Origin: Pelomonas sp051857475
Lineage (GTDB): Bacteria > Pseudomonadota > Gammaproteobacteria > Burkholderiales > Burkholderiaceae_C
Length of the DNA: 64,000 nt
Reading direction: 5' to 3'
Assembly (NCBI RefSeq): GCF_051857475.1
Contig: NZ_JBPZGZ010000003.1
Span: forward strand, 744,001-808,000
Position 1 is the first letter of the stretch. Every line of letters starts with the position of its first letter. Made by a program: the position numbers and the translations under genes. Of the stretch, positions 16,201 through 24,161 are shown piece by piece. The notes under the pieces are model-generated. The model saw only the letters and a list, made by a program, of their open reading frames with translations, made no database searches and was not told where the DNA came from.

Positions 16201-18770
16201 ATCCAGGAGGCCACCAGCAGCACCAGGGCCGACGGCGCCACCAGGGAGCGGCGCAGGTTGTCCAGCATCTTCCAGACATGGATGGCGCGCAGGCCCCAAC
16301 GGCGCGGGTTGCCGAGGAAGGGCAAGAGCTGCCAGTCGCCACGCGTCCAGCGGTGGATGCGCGAGGCGGCCACGTCGGCATGCATGGGCGCGGGCTCGAC
16401 GAGGACGACATCGCTGACACCGGCGCAGCGCATCAGCGAGCCTTCCAGCAGGTCGTGGCTCAAGACCTGGCCCTCGGGCAGGCTGTGGGCCAGCACCTCG
16501 GCCGCGGCCTGCACGTCGATCAGCCCCTTGCCGGTGGCGCTGCCTTCGTCGAACAGGTCCTGGTAGACCTCGGAGCTGGCGGCGCTGTAGGGGTCCAGGC
16601 CGGGCTGGCCCGCGAAAAGGCTGTGGAACCAGGTGCCGTGCACGGTAGAGCTGCCGGCGGCCGTGGCCAGCGGTGTGGCCACGCGCGGCTGCAGCATGCC
16701 GTGGCCGCGCACGACGGTGACGGCGCCGCTGGCCGAGCGGGCCAGGCGTGGGCGGTTCAGCGGGTGGGCGGCGATGGACACCAGTTCGCGCAGCGCGCCG
16801 GGCGGCAGGGCGGTGTCGGCGTCCAGCGTGATGATGTGGCGGATGCCGGGCGCCGGCGTCGACAGCTCGCCGAGGTCGACGAAGCGGTCAGGCAGCTGCT
16901 CGGCAGGCTGACCGGCCAGCAGGGCGGCCAGGGCCTCGGTCTTGCCGCGCTTGCGCTCCCAGCCGATCCAGCGCTGTTCGCTCTCGCTCCAGCGCCGCTC
17001 GCGGTGCAGCAGCAGGAAGCGGGGGCGGCCATCGCTGGCCGTGCCGTGGCGTTGGTTGAGCGCCTCGATGCCCGCGCGCGCCTGGGCCAGCAGGGCGGCA
17101 TCCTGGTTCTGATGCTGGGCCTTGGCGTCGCCCCAGTCGCTGAGCAGGGCGAATTGCGCTTCCCCTTCCAGGTTGGCGAGGTGATGGCGCTCGAGCTGGG
17201 CCAGCAGTGTCGTGATGCCTTTGGGCCGCGTCAGCATGCAGGGGATGACGACGATGCTGCGGGATGTGGCCGGGATGCCCTGCGGCCAGTTCAGCCGCGG
17301 CAGCAGGGCCGGTGCGGCGGATTCGCTGATGAGGCGGTTGGCCAGGGCGACGACGGCTTCGCTGGCCGGCAGCAGCGACAGCAGCACCGCGGCCACCACC
17401 ATGGGCCAGTGGGCGCCGGCGGGCAGGCCGAGCAGCAGCAGGGTCAGCTCGGCCATCAGCAGCAGTCCGGCGAGACTGGTCAGATAGAGGGCCGCGCGGT
17501 GGCGGCGCAGTGCGGCGGTGAAGCGCTCGCCCGTTGTGGGCTTGAGGCGCAGTTCGCTCAGCAGGCGGGCACGGCCGGGCCCGGACAGCCAGTACAGCGG
17601 CGCGCGTTCTTCGGCATCCTCGGCCCAGCCGGGGTCGTTGCAGAGCAGGCGCAGCACCTGGGCCACATCGGCCTCGGGCACGTTGTGCCTTTCCGTCAGC
17701 GCCTCGATGGCATGCATGGCCATGTCGCGCGTGGCCTCGTGCTCCTGACGGTAGATGTCGATGCGACCCAGGGCGCGCAGCGTCGGATGTACATGCTCGA
17801 ACAGGCCGGCCCAGTTGGCCGCGCCGAGATTGCGCAGGCTGCCGATGGCATTGCGGATGCTCTGGTGGTCGGCGGCGCTTTCGGCCTGCTCCGCGGCCTG
17901 GGCCGCGGCGGGATCGGGCAGCATGTCTGCCAGCCAGGTCTGCACGGCGACCCAGGACGAGTCCTCGGCATCGCGTGGCTCGGACTGGCCCATGGCGCGG
18001 TCGGTCAGACGCTCATGCAGGCGCAGGGCCAGGGCGGTGAGGGCGGGGTCGCGCGGCCAGGCGGTTTGCCATTGCTGCAGCTGCTGGCGCACGGCGGCGG
18101 CGTCCAGATGCGGCAGGGCCTCGAACAGGCGCTGGGCGGCGCGGCGTGCCAGATGACGCCAGGCGGCGCGTTCGGCCAGGCGGCGCAGGTTCTCCACCAG
18201 CACGACGCGCAGCGTCGAGGGCAGGGCCCACAGCTCCCGCAGTGTCAGCGCCTCGACCTCATGATGGCCGGCCAGGAAGTGGTGCAGCAGGGTCAGGTCC
18301 AGCGAGCTGTCCGCGTGGGCCACCCAGGCCCAGGCGACGCCGTAGACACGCGGCAGGCCCTGCAGCGGCTCGTCGGCCAGCCGGGGCAGGCGCTGGAAAT
18401 AGCTGTGCGGCAGGTCGTGCAGCACCTCGTCGAGCTGCTGTTGCACGATGCGTGCGTTGTCCAGCAGCCAGGCGTGGGCGGGGTCGATGTCGGCCTGCAG
18501 GCCTTCTTCCGACAGCACGGCAAGTGCCGCGGACCAGACCTGCAGGTTGCTGCGCAGCCGTGGTGAGAAGGGGCGAGGCTGGCTGCGCGGGTCGTCCACG
18601 CGCTGGGCGGCGGCCAGGCTGCGGCCATGTTCGGCGAAGCGATCGGCGCCAAACTGCACCGCCCGCACCGGCAGTGCAGCGGCTTCCGTGCCGCGAGCGA
18701 GTTTGACGAAGGCTTGCGCAGCGCCCGTGGGCGTCAGGTCATGTGGCGGGTGTTGAGGGGGTGCGGACAT
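10272..18770 (-). CDS. ndvB: Cyclic beta-1,2-glucan synthase (NdvB/ChvB/Cgs family)
   Basis: A 2832-residue inner-membrane enzyme, close to the usual 2800-2870 of Cgs. It builds, shortens and cyclises beta-1,2-glucan for the periplasm. Residues 1-400 form the helical N-terminal part. A hydrophobic pair lies near 425-475. The GT84 domain has SIVVIPCML, LLSDWGDA, TLDADT (about 650) and the RWTRGDWQ motif (about 810). Further membrane spans lie near 845-1020. A glycoamylase-like part (HFYNWIDT near 1125, HHGMSLVAL) and a C-terminal GH94 phosphorylase domain (GFRDQLQDAMSLV, GDWNDGMNRVG near 2507) follow. It is a single-gene unit. Known roles in other bacteria are osmoadaptation and host interaction. 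Confidence 0.95.
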   Translation of the reverse strand: MSAPPQHPPHDLTPTGAAQAFVKLARGTEAAALPVRAVQFGADRFAEHGRSLAAAQRVDDPRSQPRPFSPRLRSNLQVWSAALAVLSEEGLQADIDPAHAWLLDNARIVQQQLDEVLHDLPHSYFQRLPRLADEPLQGLPRVYGVAWAWVAHADSSLDLTLLHHFLAGHHEVEALTLRELWALPSTLRVVLVENLRRLAERAAWRHLARRAAQRLFEALPHLDAAAVRQQLQQWQTAWPRDPALTALALRLHERLTDRAMGQSEPRDAEDSSWVAVQTWLADMLPDPAAAQAAEQAESAADHQSIRNAIGSLRNLGAANWAGLFEHVHPTLRALGRIDIYRQEHEATRDMAMHAIEALTERHNVPEADVAQVLRLLCNDPGWAEDAEERAPLYWLSGPGRARLLSELRLKPTTGERFTAALRRHRAALYLTSLAGLLLMAELTLLLLGLPAGAHWPMVVAAVLLSLLPASEAVVALANRLISESAAPALLPRLNWPQGIPATSRSIVVIPCMLTRPKGITTLLAQLERHHLANLEGEAQFALLSDWGDAKAQHQNQDAALLAQARAGIEALNQRHGTASDGRPRFLLLHRERRWSESEQRWIGWERKRGKTEALAALLAGQPAEQLPDRFVDLGELSTPAPGIRHIITLDADTALPPGALRELVSIAAHPLNRPRLARSASGAVTVVRGHGMLQPRVATPLATAAGSSTVHGTWFHSLFAGQPGLDPYSAASSEVYQDLFDEGSATGKGLIDVQAAAEVLAHSLPEGQVLSHDLLEGSLMRCAGVSDVVLVEPAPMHADVAASRIHRWTRGDWQLLPFLGNPRRWGLRAIHVWKMLDNLRRSLVAPSALVLLVASWMGLGLTPAYALGLVAAAFGGGPLMGALAACAPSGERISLPRFYRQAAIELGRAIGGVIWHLAMLPAATWLSVDAIVRALWRQRVSHQHLLEWTTADAAEAAARTDWLPLWRQHKRLTFASGALALLLMTPALIGRPVDWELALPMLVAWALSPLWIGLASRPRPRPRREAINDDDRQYLLSVARDTWRWFERWVTKDDNDLPPDNVQFDPDIAVAHRTSPTNIGLYLLSACCAREFGWLHDVGLAERIGRTLDTLDKLPRHRGHFYNWIDTQRLAVLEPPYVSAVDSGNLCAHLLVVAAACEGFAHGGEGMPPPPAVAEALNSVATRARALALAHDFSWLYDTQRRLLYIGAIAAQGSEPGTERLDQNHYDLLASEARLASLVAIAKGDLPATHWGALGRPFFSRGRVTGLKSWSGSMFEMLMPSLVLDEPTGSALAEASRAAVMEQIRAGRAAGLPWGVSESAYAKRDNSLAYQYGPQGVATLALRDTPADELVIAPYATLMATMVMPRAAVANLRALQALGARHEGGFVEALDYTASRQPEAPADAPLQPRQRFQRIGTTMAHHHGMSLVALTEVLCGGAPQRWADAEPRLCAVRWLLHERAPHKVAPLREPPPQPTRSAPRKARISLVVPELHGRALPATAWLGHGKLSAMLREHGGGTLVWGEPGSQVLVSRWRDDLAQDLLGHHLHLRDLDLHWNGTPEQSPWRSLTLRPTPGPQWRYGCRLHPASAQFTAEGEELHAHTEAWVAVEDDVELRRITLRNLANRPRRLALVSSFEPVLAPAKADLAHPAFGKLFLQARWEPGQQALHWQRLPRSHKEQALHAVHALVGVELDGGARLDQVRAGADRAHWLARGGTQGQPGGVIAHAGVQTLLGTDVTGLNSAAGCLDTGNDPISLMHMVLTLPPGARITLTLATAAARESQTLNHLLDKLRQPALVERALTLAHTMAGVRTQGAALAPGAWRAGLTLQTLLTSQAAREALPLPETGFERDALWRHGISGDDPIILIRVADATGVVMVRELCALLQAQGSPLPVDVVVLDAEPPSYLAPVSRALRSLAEQQVYGRCKVHVLSDETVGPDTRFALNLLARVRWFADGRPLAQQLERLGINHEQAAKARRGAGATLVSTVAPAPGAETPEHDFDADSGACRFELTERSQPPRPWINVIANENFGCQVSERGAGTAWAGNSRLHQITPWSNDALLDSPGEWLMLHCLSSGKVWLLGRASAKQNVAHLPGATALAFQLPGMVVRLRWSVDERTAVKQCQIELHAAPGKPPRPMRLLTAAQWQLGMDSSARRSVVTRLEPAQGDGPLLALATQADGLNGFGGHTAWMALRPTREGDATPDQIDSLASDQALWPWPSDAGFTPDLNRPRAWTAAIEASGDRRLLFDDEGRLVMPHALDGQAGPATDPAALLAVPLRLEPGHAWHATVLLGHAPSLAAAREQATEAWAADPLRRLAAQREVWRALSAPVQVDTPDPAFDALVNHWLPTQVLACRIWGRAGFYQAGGAFGFRDQLQDAMSLVQHAPERLAEQIRRHAARQFPPGDVQHWWHEPAGAGVRTHFADDRLWLALALALYVERTADTSLADESVPFLQGRPVPEGAEDIYEVPAISDEKASIYEHAARSIDVSLPVGAHGLPLFGTGDWNDGMNRVGAEGKGESVWMGFFLCAVIDALHPLAIARGEQARAARWRQARDQLAKALDAEAWDGRWYRRGWFDDGSVLGTHTDTECRIDLIVQAWAVLTGAADADRARLALDSAWRELHDRDAHLLRLLWPPLKDHQPEAGYIQAYPGGVRENGGQYNHGATWALMASAKLGQAERAWAAFTAISPAHRGAHGAAYGLEPYAVAGDIETASPHAGRGGWSWYTGAAGWLLRAATESLCGVKHADGLLRVQPCLPPHWNQARVRLQHQGRRIEVLVQRAPTGAGMAPPPGYRTLVPGSTLALGELEGDVLLWVPVTETPVRRPEPVTS

Positions 18771-18936
18771 GCTTCGACTTTGGGTGGCTATGCCTTGCCG
18801 TTACAGCGGCTTGCGTCGCGTGTCTCTGTCAGTGCTGTCCTACGCCTCCCCCATGAAAAGCGCGGTCTCTGCCGCATCGTGAAAAGTGGCGCCTTCCAAC
18901 GGGATTGAGGCAGCCTGGGCGAGGAATTGCGCTGTG

Positions 18937-19035
18937 ATGGCCCGTTTGGTTTTTCGCTCTCTGTTCGCCGCGGCCCTGCTGCTGCTCGTATTCGTCTTGC
19001 TTTCGCCCTGGCTGCTCTACGAGGTGAGCCCTTGA
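18937..19035 (+). CDS. Possible 32-aa single-span membrane protein
   Basis: A short frame from ATG 18937 encodes a basic N-terminus (MARLVFR), a hydrophobic stretch rich in Leu and Val (AAALLLLVFVLLSPWLLY) and a short tail ending in EVSP. GAGGA lies 11 bases upstream, somewhat far. It fits the type of small inner-membrane proteins but has no other support. Alternatively it is a chance frame in the gap between the divergent ndvB and 19111 genes. Confidence 0.35.
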   Translation: MARLVFRSLFAAALLLLVFVLLSPWLLYEVSP

Positions 19036-19110
19036 AGAGGTGACAAGGGAGGGGCGGCGGGCCTGGCTGGCCTGATAACGTGCCGTCTCCTCGCAACTGG
19101 CTGGCGCTCG

Positions 19111-19671
19111 ATGACTTTCCGCTCTTGTCACTTGTTCCCGGTTCTCCTCGCTGCATTGAGTGCGGGGGCATGTGCTGACGCCAAAGACCCGTCGGTCGAT
19201 TGCGAGCAGAAATACAAGGAAGTCAGCGACGCCGCGATGAAGCTGGCTTACTGGGAGTTTGATCAGACCGAGGCAGGCTGGCGTCAACTCGGGGAATGCA
19301 CGGCTCAGCAGTCCAAGCTGCTGCAACGCTATCTGAAGCGCCAGGCTTCGGAGCAACGCCATGTGCGTTGGCATCTGGCACAGACGCTGGCGCTGAGCGG
19401 TGACCATGCCGCTGCGGCGGCGCAGGCCGCCTTGACGACCAACCCCGACGAGGCGACCCAGCACCCGGACTTCAGCTGGAACGCCTATGTGCTGGCAACG
19501 GTGGCCTTTCTGCGCAACGACCGCGCCGACTTCGAGCGGCACTATGAAGTCCACCGGCTCGCCGCCAAGGCGAGCCCCAAGAACGAGATCAACTTCAAGG
19601 TGCTGATGGGCCTGGAGAAGTGCTTTGGCAAGCCCTACGCCGAGGCCTACGGCGACTGCCGGCCTGACTAG
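19111..19671 (+). CDS. Exported hypothetical protein
   Basis: The 186-residue product begins with a signal peptide (MTFRSCHLFPVLLAALSAGACADA), probably cut by signal peptidase I near ADA. A lipobox-like SAGAC is also present, so a lipoprotein is possible. The mature part is helical with two hairpins of TPR-like look (RHVRWHLAQTLALSGDHAAAAAQAALTTNP, FSWNAYVLATVAFLRNDRADFERHYEVH). Four further cysteines could pair. It is convergent with the thioredoxin-like gene (stops overlap by 4 bases). I do not recognise a named family. Confidence 0.7.
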   Translation: MTFRSCHLFPVLLAALSAGACADAKDPSVDCEQKYKEVSDAAMKLAYWEFDQTEAGWRQLGECTAQQSKLLQRYLKRQASEQRHVRWHLAQTLALSGDHAAAAAQAALTTNPDEATQHPDFSWNAYVLATVAFLRNDRADFERHYEVHRLAAKASPKNEINFKVLMGLEKCFGKPYAEAYGDCRPD

Positions 19672-20006
19672 GTTCCGGAGCGCAGCCGACTGGCCAGCTT
19701 CAGATAGTCGGCATCGACGCGCGCCGGCGTTGCGTCTGCCAGATGCGCACGCAGCACTCGCCTGAGCGTCTCGGGCTGCGGTGTCAGCGGCCCGGCGAAG
19801 CGCACCTGGGTGTCGTCGGCGATCAGCAGCGTCGGGAAGGTTTCGATGTCCAGGTCGCCGATCAGCTCCGCCTCGTCCTCGATGTCGATCCAGCGCACCT
19901 GCAGACCGTCCTGCGGCAGCTCGGCACAGGCGGCTTCGAAGACCTCTTGGTAGGACTCGCAGGTGCGGCACCAGGCGGCGCAGAGGCAGGCGATGTGAAT
20001 GGACAT
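19668..20006 (-). CDS. Thioredoxin-fold protein with CRTC active site
   Basis: The 112-residue product starts at ATG 20006; 20033 is an alternative. It has the thioredoxin fold with active site AAWCRTCESY at about residues 11-18, an acidic WIDIEDEAELIGDLDIETFPTLLI core and the cis-proline of TFPTLL. There is no signal peptide, so it acts in the cytoplasm. It resembles the small thioredoxin-like proteins of beta-proteobacteria rather than TrxA, whose motif is CGPC. The gene lies 46 bases downstream of a LysR gene on the same strand. Confidence 0.8.
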   Translation of the reverse strand: MSIHIACLCAAWCRTCESYQEVFEAACAELPQDGLQVRWIDIEDEAELIGDLDIETFPTLLIADDTQVRFAGPLTPQPETLRRVLRAHLADATPARVDADYLKLASRLRSGT

Positions 20007-20052
20007 GGGGCGCGATGGTGCCATGGCCGGCAAGTCCTTCGCTCGCCTGTTG

Positions 20053-20970
20053 TCAGCCGAGTGCGGCCAGAGCCTGGCGCCGCCAGCGCCGGCTCTCGGC
20101 CACGGCCCACTGCGCGAAGGCGTGCTGCTCGGACGAAGCTTCGCGGTCGGCGCGCCGGCAGAGATAGAAACCCCGGCCCGACGAGACCCAGCCGCTGAAG
20201 GGCAGGACGAGCTGCCCGGCGGCCAGCTCCCTTTCGATGAGGCAGAGCTGCACCACGGCGATGCCCATGTCGGCGACGACGGCCTCGATCAGGGCCGCGG
20301 CCTGGTCGAAGCCGGTGGCCAGCGGCGGCGCAGCAGCCTGCACGCCCTGGGCCTTGAGCCAGAGGGGCCAGTCGCCGGGGTGGGCGCTGTGGTGCAGCAG
20401 CGGCTGCTGGAGCACGTCCTGAGGCTGCTTGAGCCGCGCCGCACGCGAGGGGCGGCACACGGCGACCAACTCGCGCCCCAGCAGGTATTGGGCGATGACC
20501 CCTTCGGGCCAGCGGCTGTGTGAGCTGGGCTTGGGATTGATCCAGCAATCGACATCGTCACGGACGAAGCCGTCGTCGTGGCGCCAGCGGCGGAACTCGA
20601 GCCTGACCTGCGGGTGCTGGGCCTGCAGGGCCGGCAGGCGCGACACCAGCCAGCGTGCATACAGCGAGGGCACGGGCGCCATGCGCAGGGCTTGCACGGC
20701 GGGTGCGGCGTTCAGGGGCACTGCGCTTTCGAGCATGTCCAGGGCGGGCCGGATGCGGGCCAGGTAGCGCGCGCCGTCGGGCGTCGCGGCGACACGGGCA
20801 CCGCCGCGCGCCAGCAAGGCCAGGCCGAGTTCCGCCTCGAGCCGCTGCACTGCGCGGCTGACGGCGCCCTGGGTCACCGACAGGGCCTGGGCGGCCGCCG
20901 AGAAGCTGCCCAGCTCGGCCACTGCGGCAAAGGCATGGAGTTCGGCCAGCGACGGCGAGCGAAAGCGCAT
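20053..20970 (-). CDS. LysR-family regulator (GcvA-like)
   Basis: The 305-residue product has an N-terminal HTH (LAELHAFAAVAELGSFSAAAQALSVTQGAVSRAVQRLEAELG in outline, residues 8-50) and an effector domain. The pattern QGAVSRAVQRLE with LF/LL-ARGG fits the GcvA/AmpR branch. It is divergent from the M20 carboxypeptidase gene. A CCTAT-N11-ATAGG dyad sits directly before its own start, the position of a self-controlling LTTR site. Confidence 0.92.
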   Translation of the reverse strand: MRFRSPSLAELHAFAAVAELGSFSAAAQALSVTQGAVSRAVQRLEAELGLALLARGGARVAATPDGARYLARIRPALDMLESAVPLNAAPAVQALRMAPVPSLYARWLVSRLPALQAQHPQVRLEFRRWRHDDGFVRDDVDCWINPKPSSHSRWPEGVIAQYLLGRELVAVCRPSRAARLKQPQDVLQQPLLHHSAHPGDWPLWLKAQGVQAAAPPLATGFDQAAALIEAVVADMGIAVVQLCLIERELAAGQLVLPFSGWVSSGRGFYLCRRADREASSEQHAFAQWAVAESRRWRRQALAALG

Positions 20971-20972
20971 GG

Positions 20973-20993
20973 CCTATTACATCACTGCATAGG
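20973..20993. promoter_or_regulatory. LTTR operator CCTAT-N11-ATAGG
   Basis: A perfect 5-bp dyad with 11 bases between (T20977 to A20989, the T-N11-A rule). It sits 3 bases before the LysR start codon and 76 bases before the divergent peptidase gene. The place and form are classical for a LysR-type regulator. Confidence 0.7.
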
Positions 20994-21068
20994 GTGGGGA
21001 AAACTTGTCGATGGGCGCGGCGGGCCGGCGCTGGCACAGTCGCGCCGTCGCAGCTTCACGCCCTCGTC

Positions 21069-22334
21069 ATGCAAGTCCGCACCTTGATCGCCACCGCCGC
21101 GCTGCTGGCGGCTTCCCTGAGCCAGGCGGCCCCCACGTCCCAGCAACTGCAGGAGCTGGCGAAGCAGGAGCAGCCCGCGCTGCTGGAGACCCTGAAGTCC
21201 TTGGTCGAGATCGAATCGGGCAGCAAGGACCTGGAGGGCCTGGCCTCGCTGGCCGGCCTCATCGCCGGCAAGCTCAAGGCCCTGGGCGGTGAGGTGATGC
21301 TGGTCGACCCCAGCGACGTCTACCGCATGGAAGACACGCCGGAGCGCCAGGGCCAGATGGTGAAGGCGCAGTTCAAAGGGAAGGGCAGCAAGAAGCTGCT
21401 GCTGATCGCCCACATGGATACGGTCTACCTGAAGGGCATGCTGAAGGACCAGCCCTTTCGCATCGACGGCGACCGCGCCTACGGCCTGGCCATCGCCGAC
21501 GACAAGCAGGGCGTGGCCACCATCCTGCATGCCATCGCGCTGCTGAAGAAGGCGGGCATAGCCGACTACGGCACGCTGACGGTGCTGATCAACGGCGATG
21601 AGGAGATCAGCTCGCCGGGCTCGCGCGCCACCATCACCCGCACCGCGGCCGATCAGGACATGACGCTGTCCTTCGAGGGCTCGGGCGCGCAGGGCGGCGT
21701 GCGCCTGGCGACCAGCGGCATCGGCTCGGCCTACCTAAGTGTGGAAGGCCGCTCTTCACACGCTGGCGCGCGGCCGGAGGGCGGCATCAACGCGCTGACG
21801 GAGCTGGCCCACCAACTGCTGCAGATGCAGGACCTGTCGGAGCCGGCCACGGGCCTGAAGCTCAACTGGACGGTGGCCCAGGCGGGTACCAACCGCAATG
21901 TGATTCCGGCTCAGGCCACGGCCCAGGCTGACGCGCGCGCCTTGCGCGTGGCGGACTTCGAGCGCCTGGAGAAGGAGTTGCAGCGCCGCGTGCAGCTCAA
22001 GCGCCTGCCTGAGGCCAAGGTGCAGCTGAAGTTCGAGGTGCGCCGCCCGCCGCTCGAGGCCACCGAGGCCTCACGCTCCCTGGCCAAGCGCGCCCAGGCC
22101 ATCTACGGCGAGCTGGGCCTGCCCATGCAGGTGGCCGAGGTCGCCACCGGCGGCGGCACGGATGCGGCCTTCGCCGCCCTGCAGGCGCGCGGGCCGGTCA
22201 TCGAAGGCCTGGGCCTGACGGGCTTTGGCGCCCACTCCAACGACGCCGAGTATGTCGACATCCGCTCCATCCCGCAGCGGCTCTATCTGGTGACGCGCCT
22301 CATCATGGAGATGTCGAGCGGCGCTGTGAAGTAA
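21069..22334 (+). CDS. M20 metallopeptidase, glutamate carboxypeptidase (CPG2) type
   Basis: The product has 421 residues from ATG 21069, with a signal peptide ending near SQAA (about residue 20), so it is periplasmic. M20 motifs are visible: AHMDTVY (His and Asp zinc ligands, near 115), GLAIADDKQG (bridging Asp), NGDEEISSPGS (catalytic and ligand Glu) and a terminal GFGAHSNDAEYVD (His). The dimerisation domain lies between. The closest named family is carboxypeptidase G2, which removes C-terminal glutamate from folates or peptides; actual substrate is inferred only. It is probably regulated by the divergent LysR protein. Confidence 0.88.
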   Translation: MQVRTLIATAALLAASLSQAAPTSQQLQELAKQEQPALLETLKSLVEIESGSKDLEGLASLAGLIAGKLKALGGEVMLVDPSDVYRMEDTPERQGQMVKAQFKGKGSKKLLLIAHMDTVYLKGMLKDQPFRIDGDRAYGLAIADDKQGVATILHAIALLKKAGIADYGTLTVLINGDEEISSPGSRATITRTAADQDMTLSFEGSGAQGGVRLATSGIGSAYLSVEGRSSHAGARPEGGINALTELAHQLLQMQDLSEPATGLKLNWTVAQAGTNRNVIPAQATAQADARALRVADFERLEKELQRRVQLKRLPEAKVQLKFEVRRPPLEATEASRSLAKRAQAIYGELGLPMQVAEVATGGGTDAAFAALQARGPVIEGLGLTGFGAHSNDAEYVDIRSIPQRLYLVTRLIMEMSSGAVK

Positions 22335-22795
22335 GACACCTCCGCCAGCAGCGTGGCCGACCGGGCTCGGGCTGTGGAGAACGGGTGGCGCTCGAAGCGC
22401 CGATTCAGCATGCAAGAAGTGAATGAGACCTTCATCCGGTGACTACTGAGCACACCGGCGCGGTCCGTCAGCCGCTTCGGCTGGCGGTCGAACCTTGAGG
22501 CCCGTGCATTAGTTCCCACCGGACCGGCTCGACACGCCGGCTCGACTGTCGGCAGCCACTATGGTGCCGGGCGTGGAGTCGAGCGGCGGTTGCGGAGCAG
22601 GGAATCCCAGGGGCTTTCGTCCCGGCATGGCCCTCGCTCGTCCGTCACCGGCCACGTTCGTCGGATCGCGCGCCACGAGCCACTGGCCAGCCAACACCAT
22701 GCAAGCCATACCCACTTGGCCTGTTGGCTCAATCGCATGAAGACCGATCTCAGCTGTGTCCCGTACTTCGCGGCATTGATCGACGGTGGGCGCCC
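22335..22795. other. 461-base gap without a convincing gene
   Basis: Short open frames exist on both strands but none has a ribosome binding site or recognisable product. A hairpin lies at 22465-22487 (CCGTCAGCCG / CGGCTGGCGG, loop CTT) without a T-run, a possible weak terminator for the M20 gene. A 10-base direct repeat CCGGCTCGAC occurs at 22524-22533 and 22537-22546. The region should contain the promoter of the LytS/LytTR pair, but I could not place it. Confidence 0.6.
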
Positions 22796-24157
22796 ATGAA
22801 CGCGGCGTTTCTCGCGCCACGGATGCTGCGCAAGCCGATGAATCAGTACCGGCTCGGCTTGGGGTTAGGCCTGACGCTTTCCGTGTTGCTGATGAGCATC
22901 GATGGAATGGAGTCTGCGGGGCTGCTGGTCTGCGCGTCGACCACAGCGCTGGGCCTGCTGTTCGCCGCAGTGATGATGTGGCGCTATCGCAAGGTGGAGA
23001 GCCCGGTGCTGCTGGACGGTGGCGTACATCCCAGCCGTGGACTGCTGTCCCACGTCCCTGCGACGCCGGCTGTCATCCTGCTGCATGTGCTTGGCTATGC
23101 CGCGGCGCTGGCGCTGTTCGGCGCTGGCATGCTCTACGGTCCGCCCGGGGCACCGGATCCTTTCGCGCGGCCGGCCTGTGCGGCATTCGTCATCTTCGTG
23201 CTCACCTTGCTGCCCTTCGAGCTGCTCGCGGTACTGGTCGTGAGGCGTTGGGGCAGAACGCCTCCACGCCATGTAGTGACGGGGCTGCTGGCCGTGGCGT
23301 CCGTCTTCGGCCTGCTGACAGGCATCTTCACGGCGCGAGGCTGCCTCAGCCTGCTGGCCGGCGCCATGGCGCTGGATCGGGTCTGGGAGCTCCTGGTGTG
23401 GGTGCCGGTGCCTTCAGTGGGCGTGCTGGTGATGATGCTGTGGCTGAGGGATATCGTCGTCAGCCGCTGGCAGGCGCGGCTGGCGGAGCAGCAGGAGCGG
23501 GCGTCCGCGGCCGAGCGAGGCCGGCAGCTTGCGGAGGCGCAACTGGCCATGCTGCAGGCGCAGATCGAGCCGCATTTCCTCTACAACACGCTGGCCTCGC
23601 TGCAATACCTGGTGAAGCGCGACGCGAATGCGGCGGACTTTTTGCTGACGCAGTTGATCCGCTACCTGCGCCATGCCATGCCAAAGATGCGCCGACCGAT
23701 GTCGACGCTGGAGCAGGAGTTCGAGCTCGCCGACGCCTTCCTGCAGATCGCGCGCATGCGGATGGGTGGACGGCTGACGGTCAAGGTGGAACTGGCCCGG
23801 GACCTGCATGAGCTGGCTTTCCCACCACTGGTCCTGCAGACGCTGGTGGAGAACGCGCTCAGGCATGGCGTGGAACCCAAGCTAGGGCCCGTGGCGATCA
23901 CGGTACGTGCCGTTGTCGAGCCGACCGCGACCGGCCGCCGGCTCGTGCTGGATGTCGTGGACAACGGCGTCGGCCTGGGCCGCGCCAACACGGGCGGGAG
24001 CGGCGCTGGCCTGGCCAACATCCGCGAGCGCTTGGCCGGCATCTATGGCGAAAGGGCTGAACTGATGGTGGCCGATGTGGCTGGCGGCGGCGTCATGTCG
24101 CGCGTGCTGATCGTGTTGCCCGACGAAGCACCACAAGAACTGACGAAGGAGGATTGA
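22796..24157 (+). CDS. LytS/YehU-family sensor histidine kinase
   Basis: The 453-residue product starts at ATG 22796; an upstream ATG at 22724 adds 24 non-hydrophobic residues and is unlikely. Six hydrophobic segments fill residues about 15-220. A coiled linker follows (RWQARLAEQQERASAAERGRQ). The His_kinase domain has the phospho-acceptor box QIEPHFLYNTLASLQ, and the ATP-binding part has LVENALRHGVEP (N box) and VVDNGVGLG (G box). It is the partner of the LytTR regulator 4 bases downstream. The ligand is unknown. Confidence 0.92.
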   Translation: MNAAFLAPRMLRKPMNQYRLGLGLGLTLSVLLMSIDGMESAGLLVCASTTALGLLFAAVMMWRYRKVESPVLLDGGVHPSRGLLSHVPATPAVILLHVLGYAAALALFGAGMLYGPPGAPDPFARPACAAFVIFVLTLLPFELLAVLVVRRWGRTPPRHVVTGLLAVASVFGLLTGIFTARGCLSLLAGAMALDRVWELLVWVPVPSVGVLVMMLWLRDIVVSRWQARLAEQQERASAAERGRQLAEAQLAMLQAQIEPHFLYNTLASLQYLVKRDANAADFLLTQLIRYLRHAMPKMRRPMSTLEQEFELADAFLQIARMRMGGRLTVKVELARDLHELAFPPLVLQTLVENALRHGVEPKLGPVAITVRAVVEPTATGRRLVLDVVDNGVGLGRANTGGSGAGLANIRERLAGIYGERAELMVADVAGGGVMSRVLIVLPDEAPQELTKED

Positions 24158-24161
24158 GATC

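Noticed and set aside
15021..18566. An 1181-codon + strand open frame (and others at 10680-12584 and 12621-14885) opposite the glucan synthase
   Set aside because: Low-complexity Gln/Gly/His/Arg-rich translation typical of the complement of a GC3-rich gene; the minus strand protein has clear catalytic motifs.
22509..22820. A 103-codon minus frame in the 22.3-22.8 kb gap
   Set aside because: No ribosome site, no recognisable product, overlaps the LytS start.
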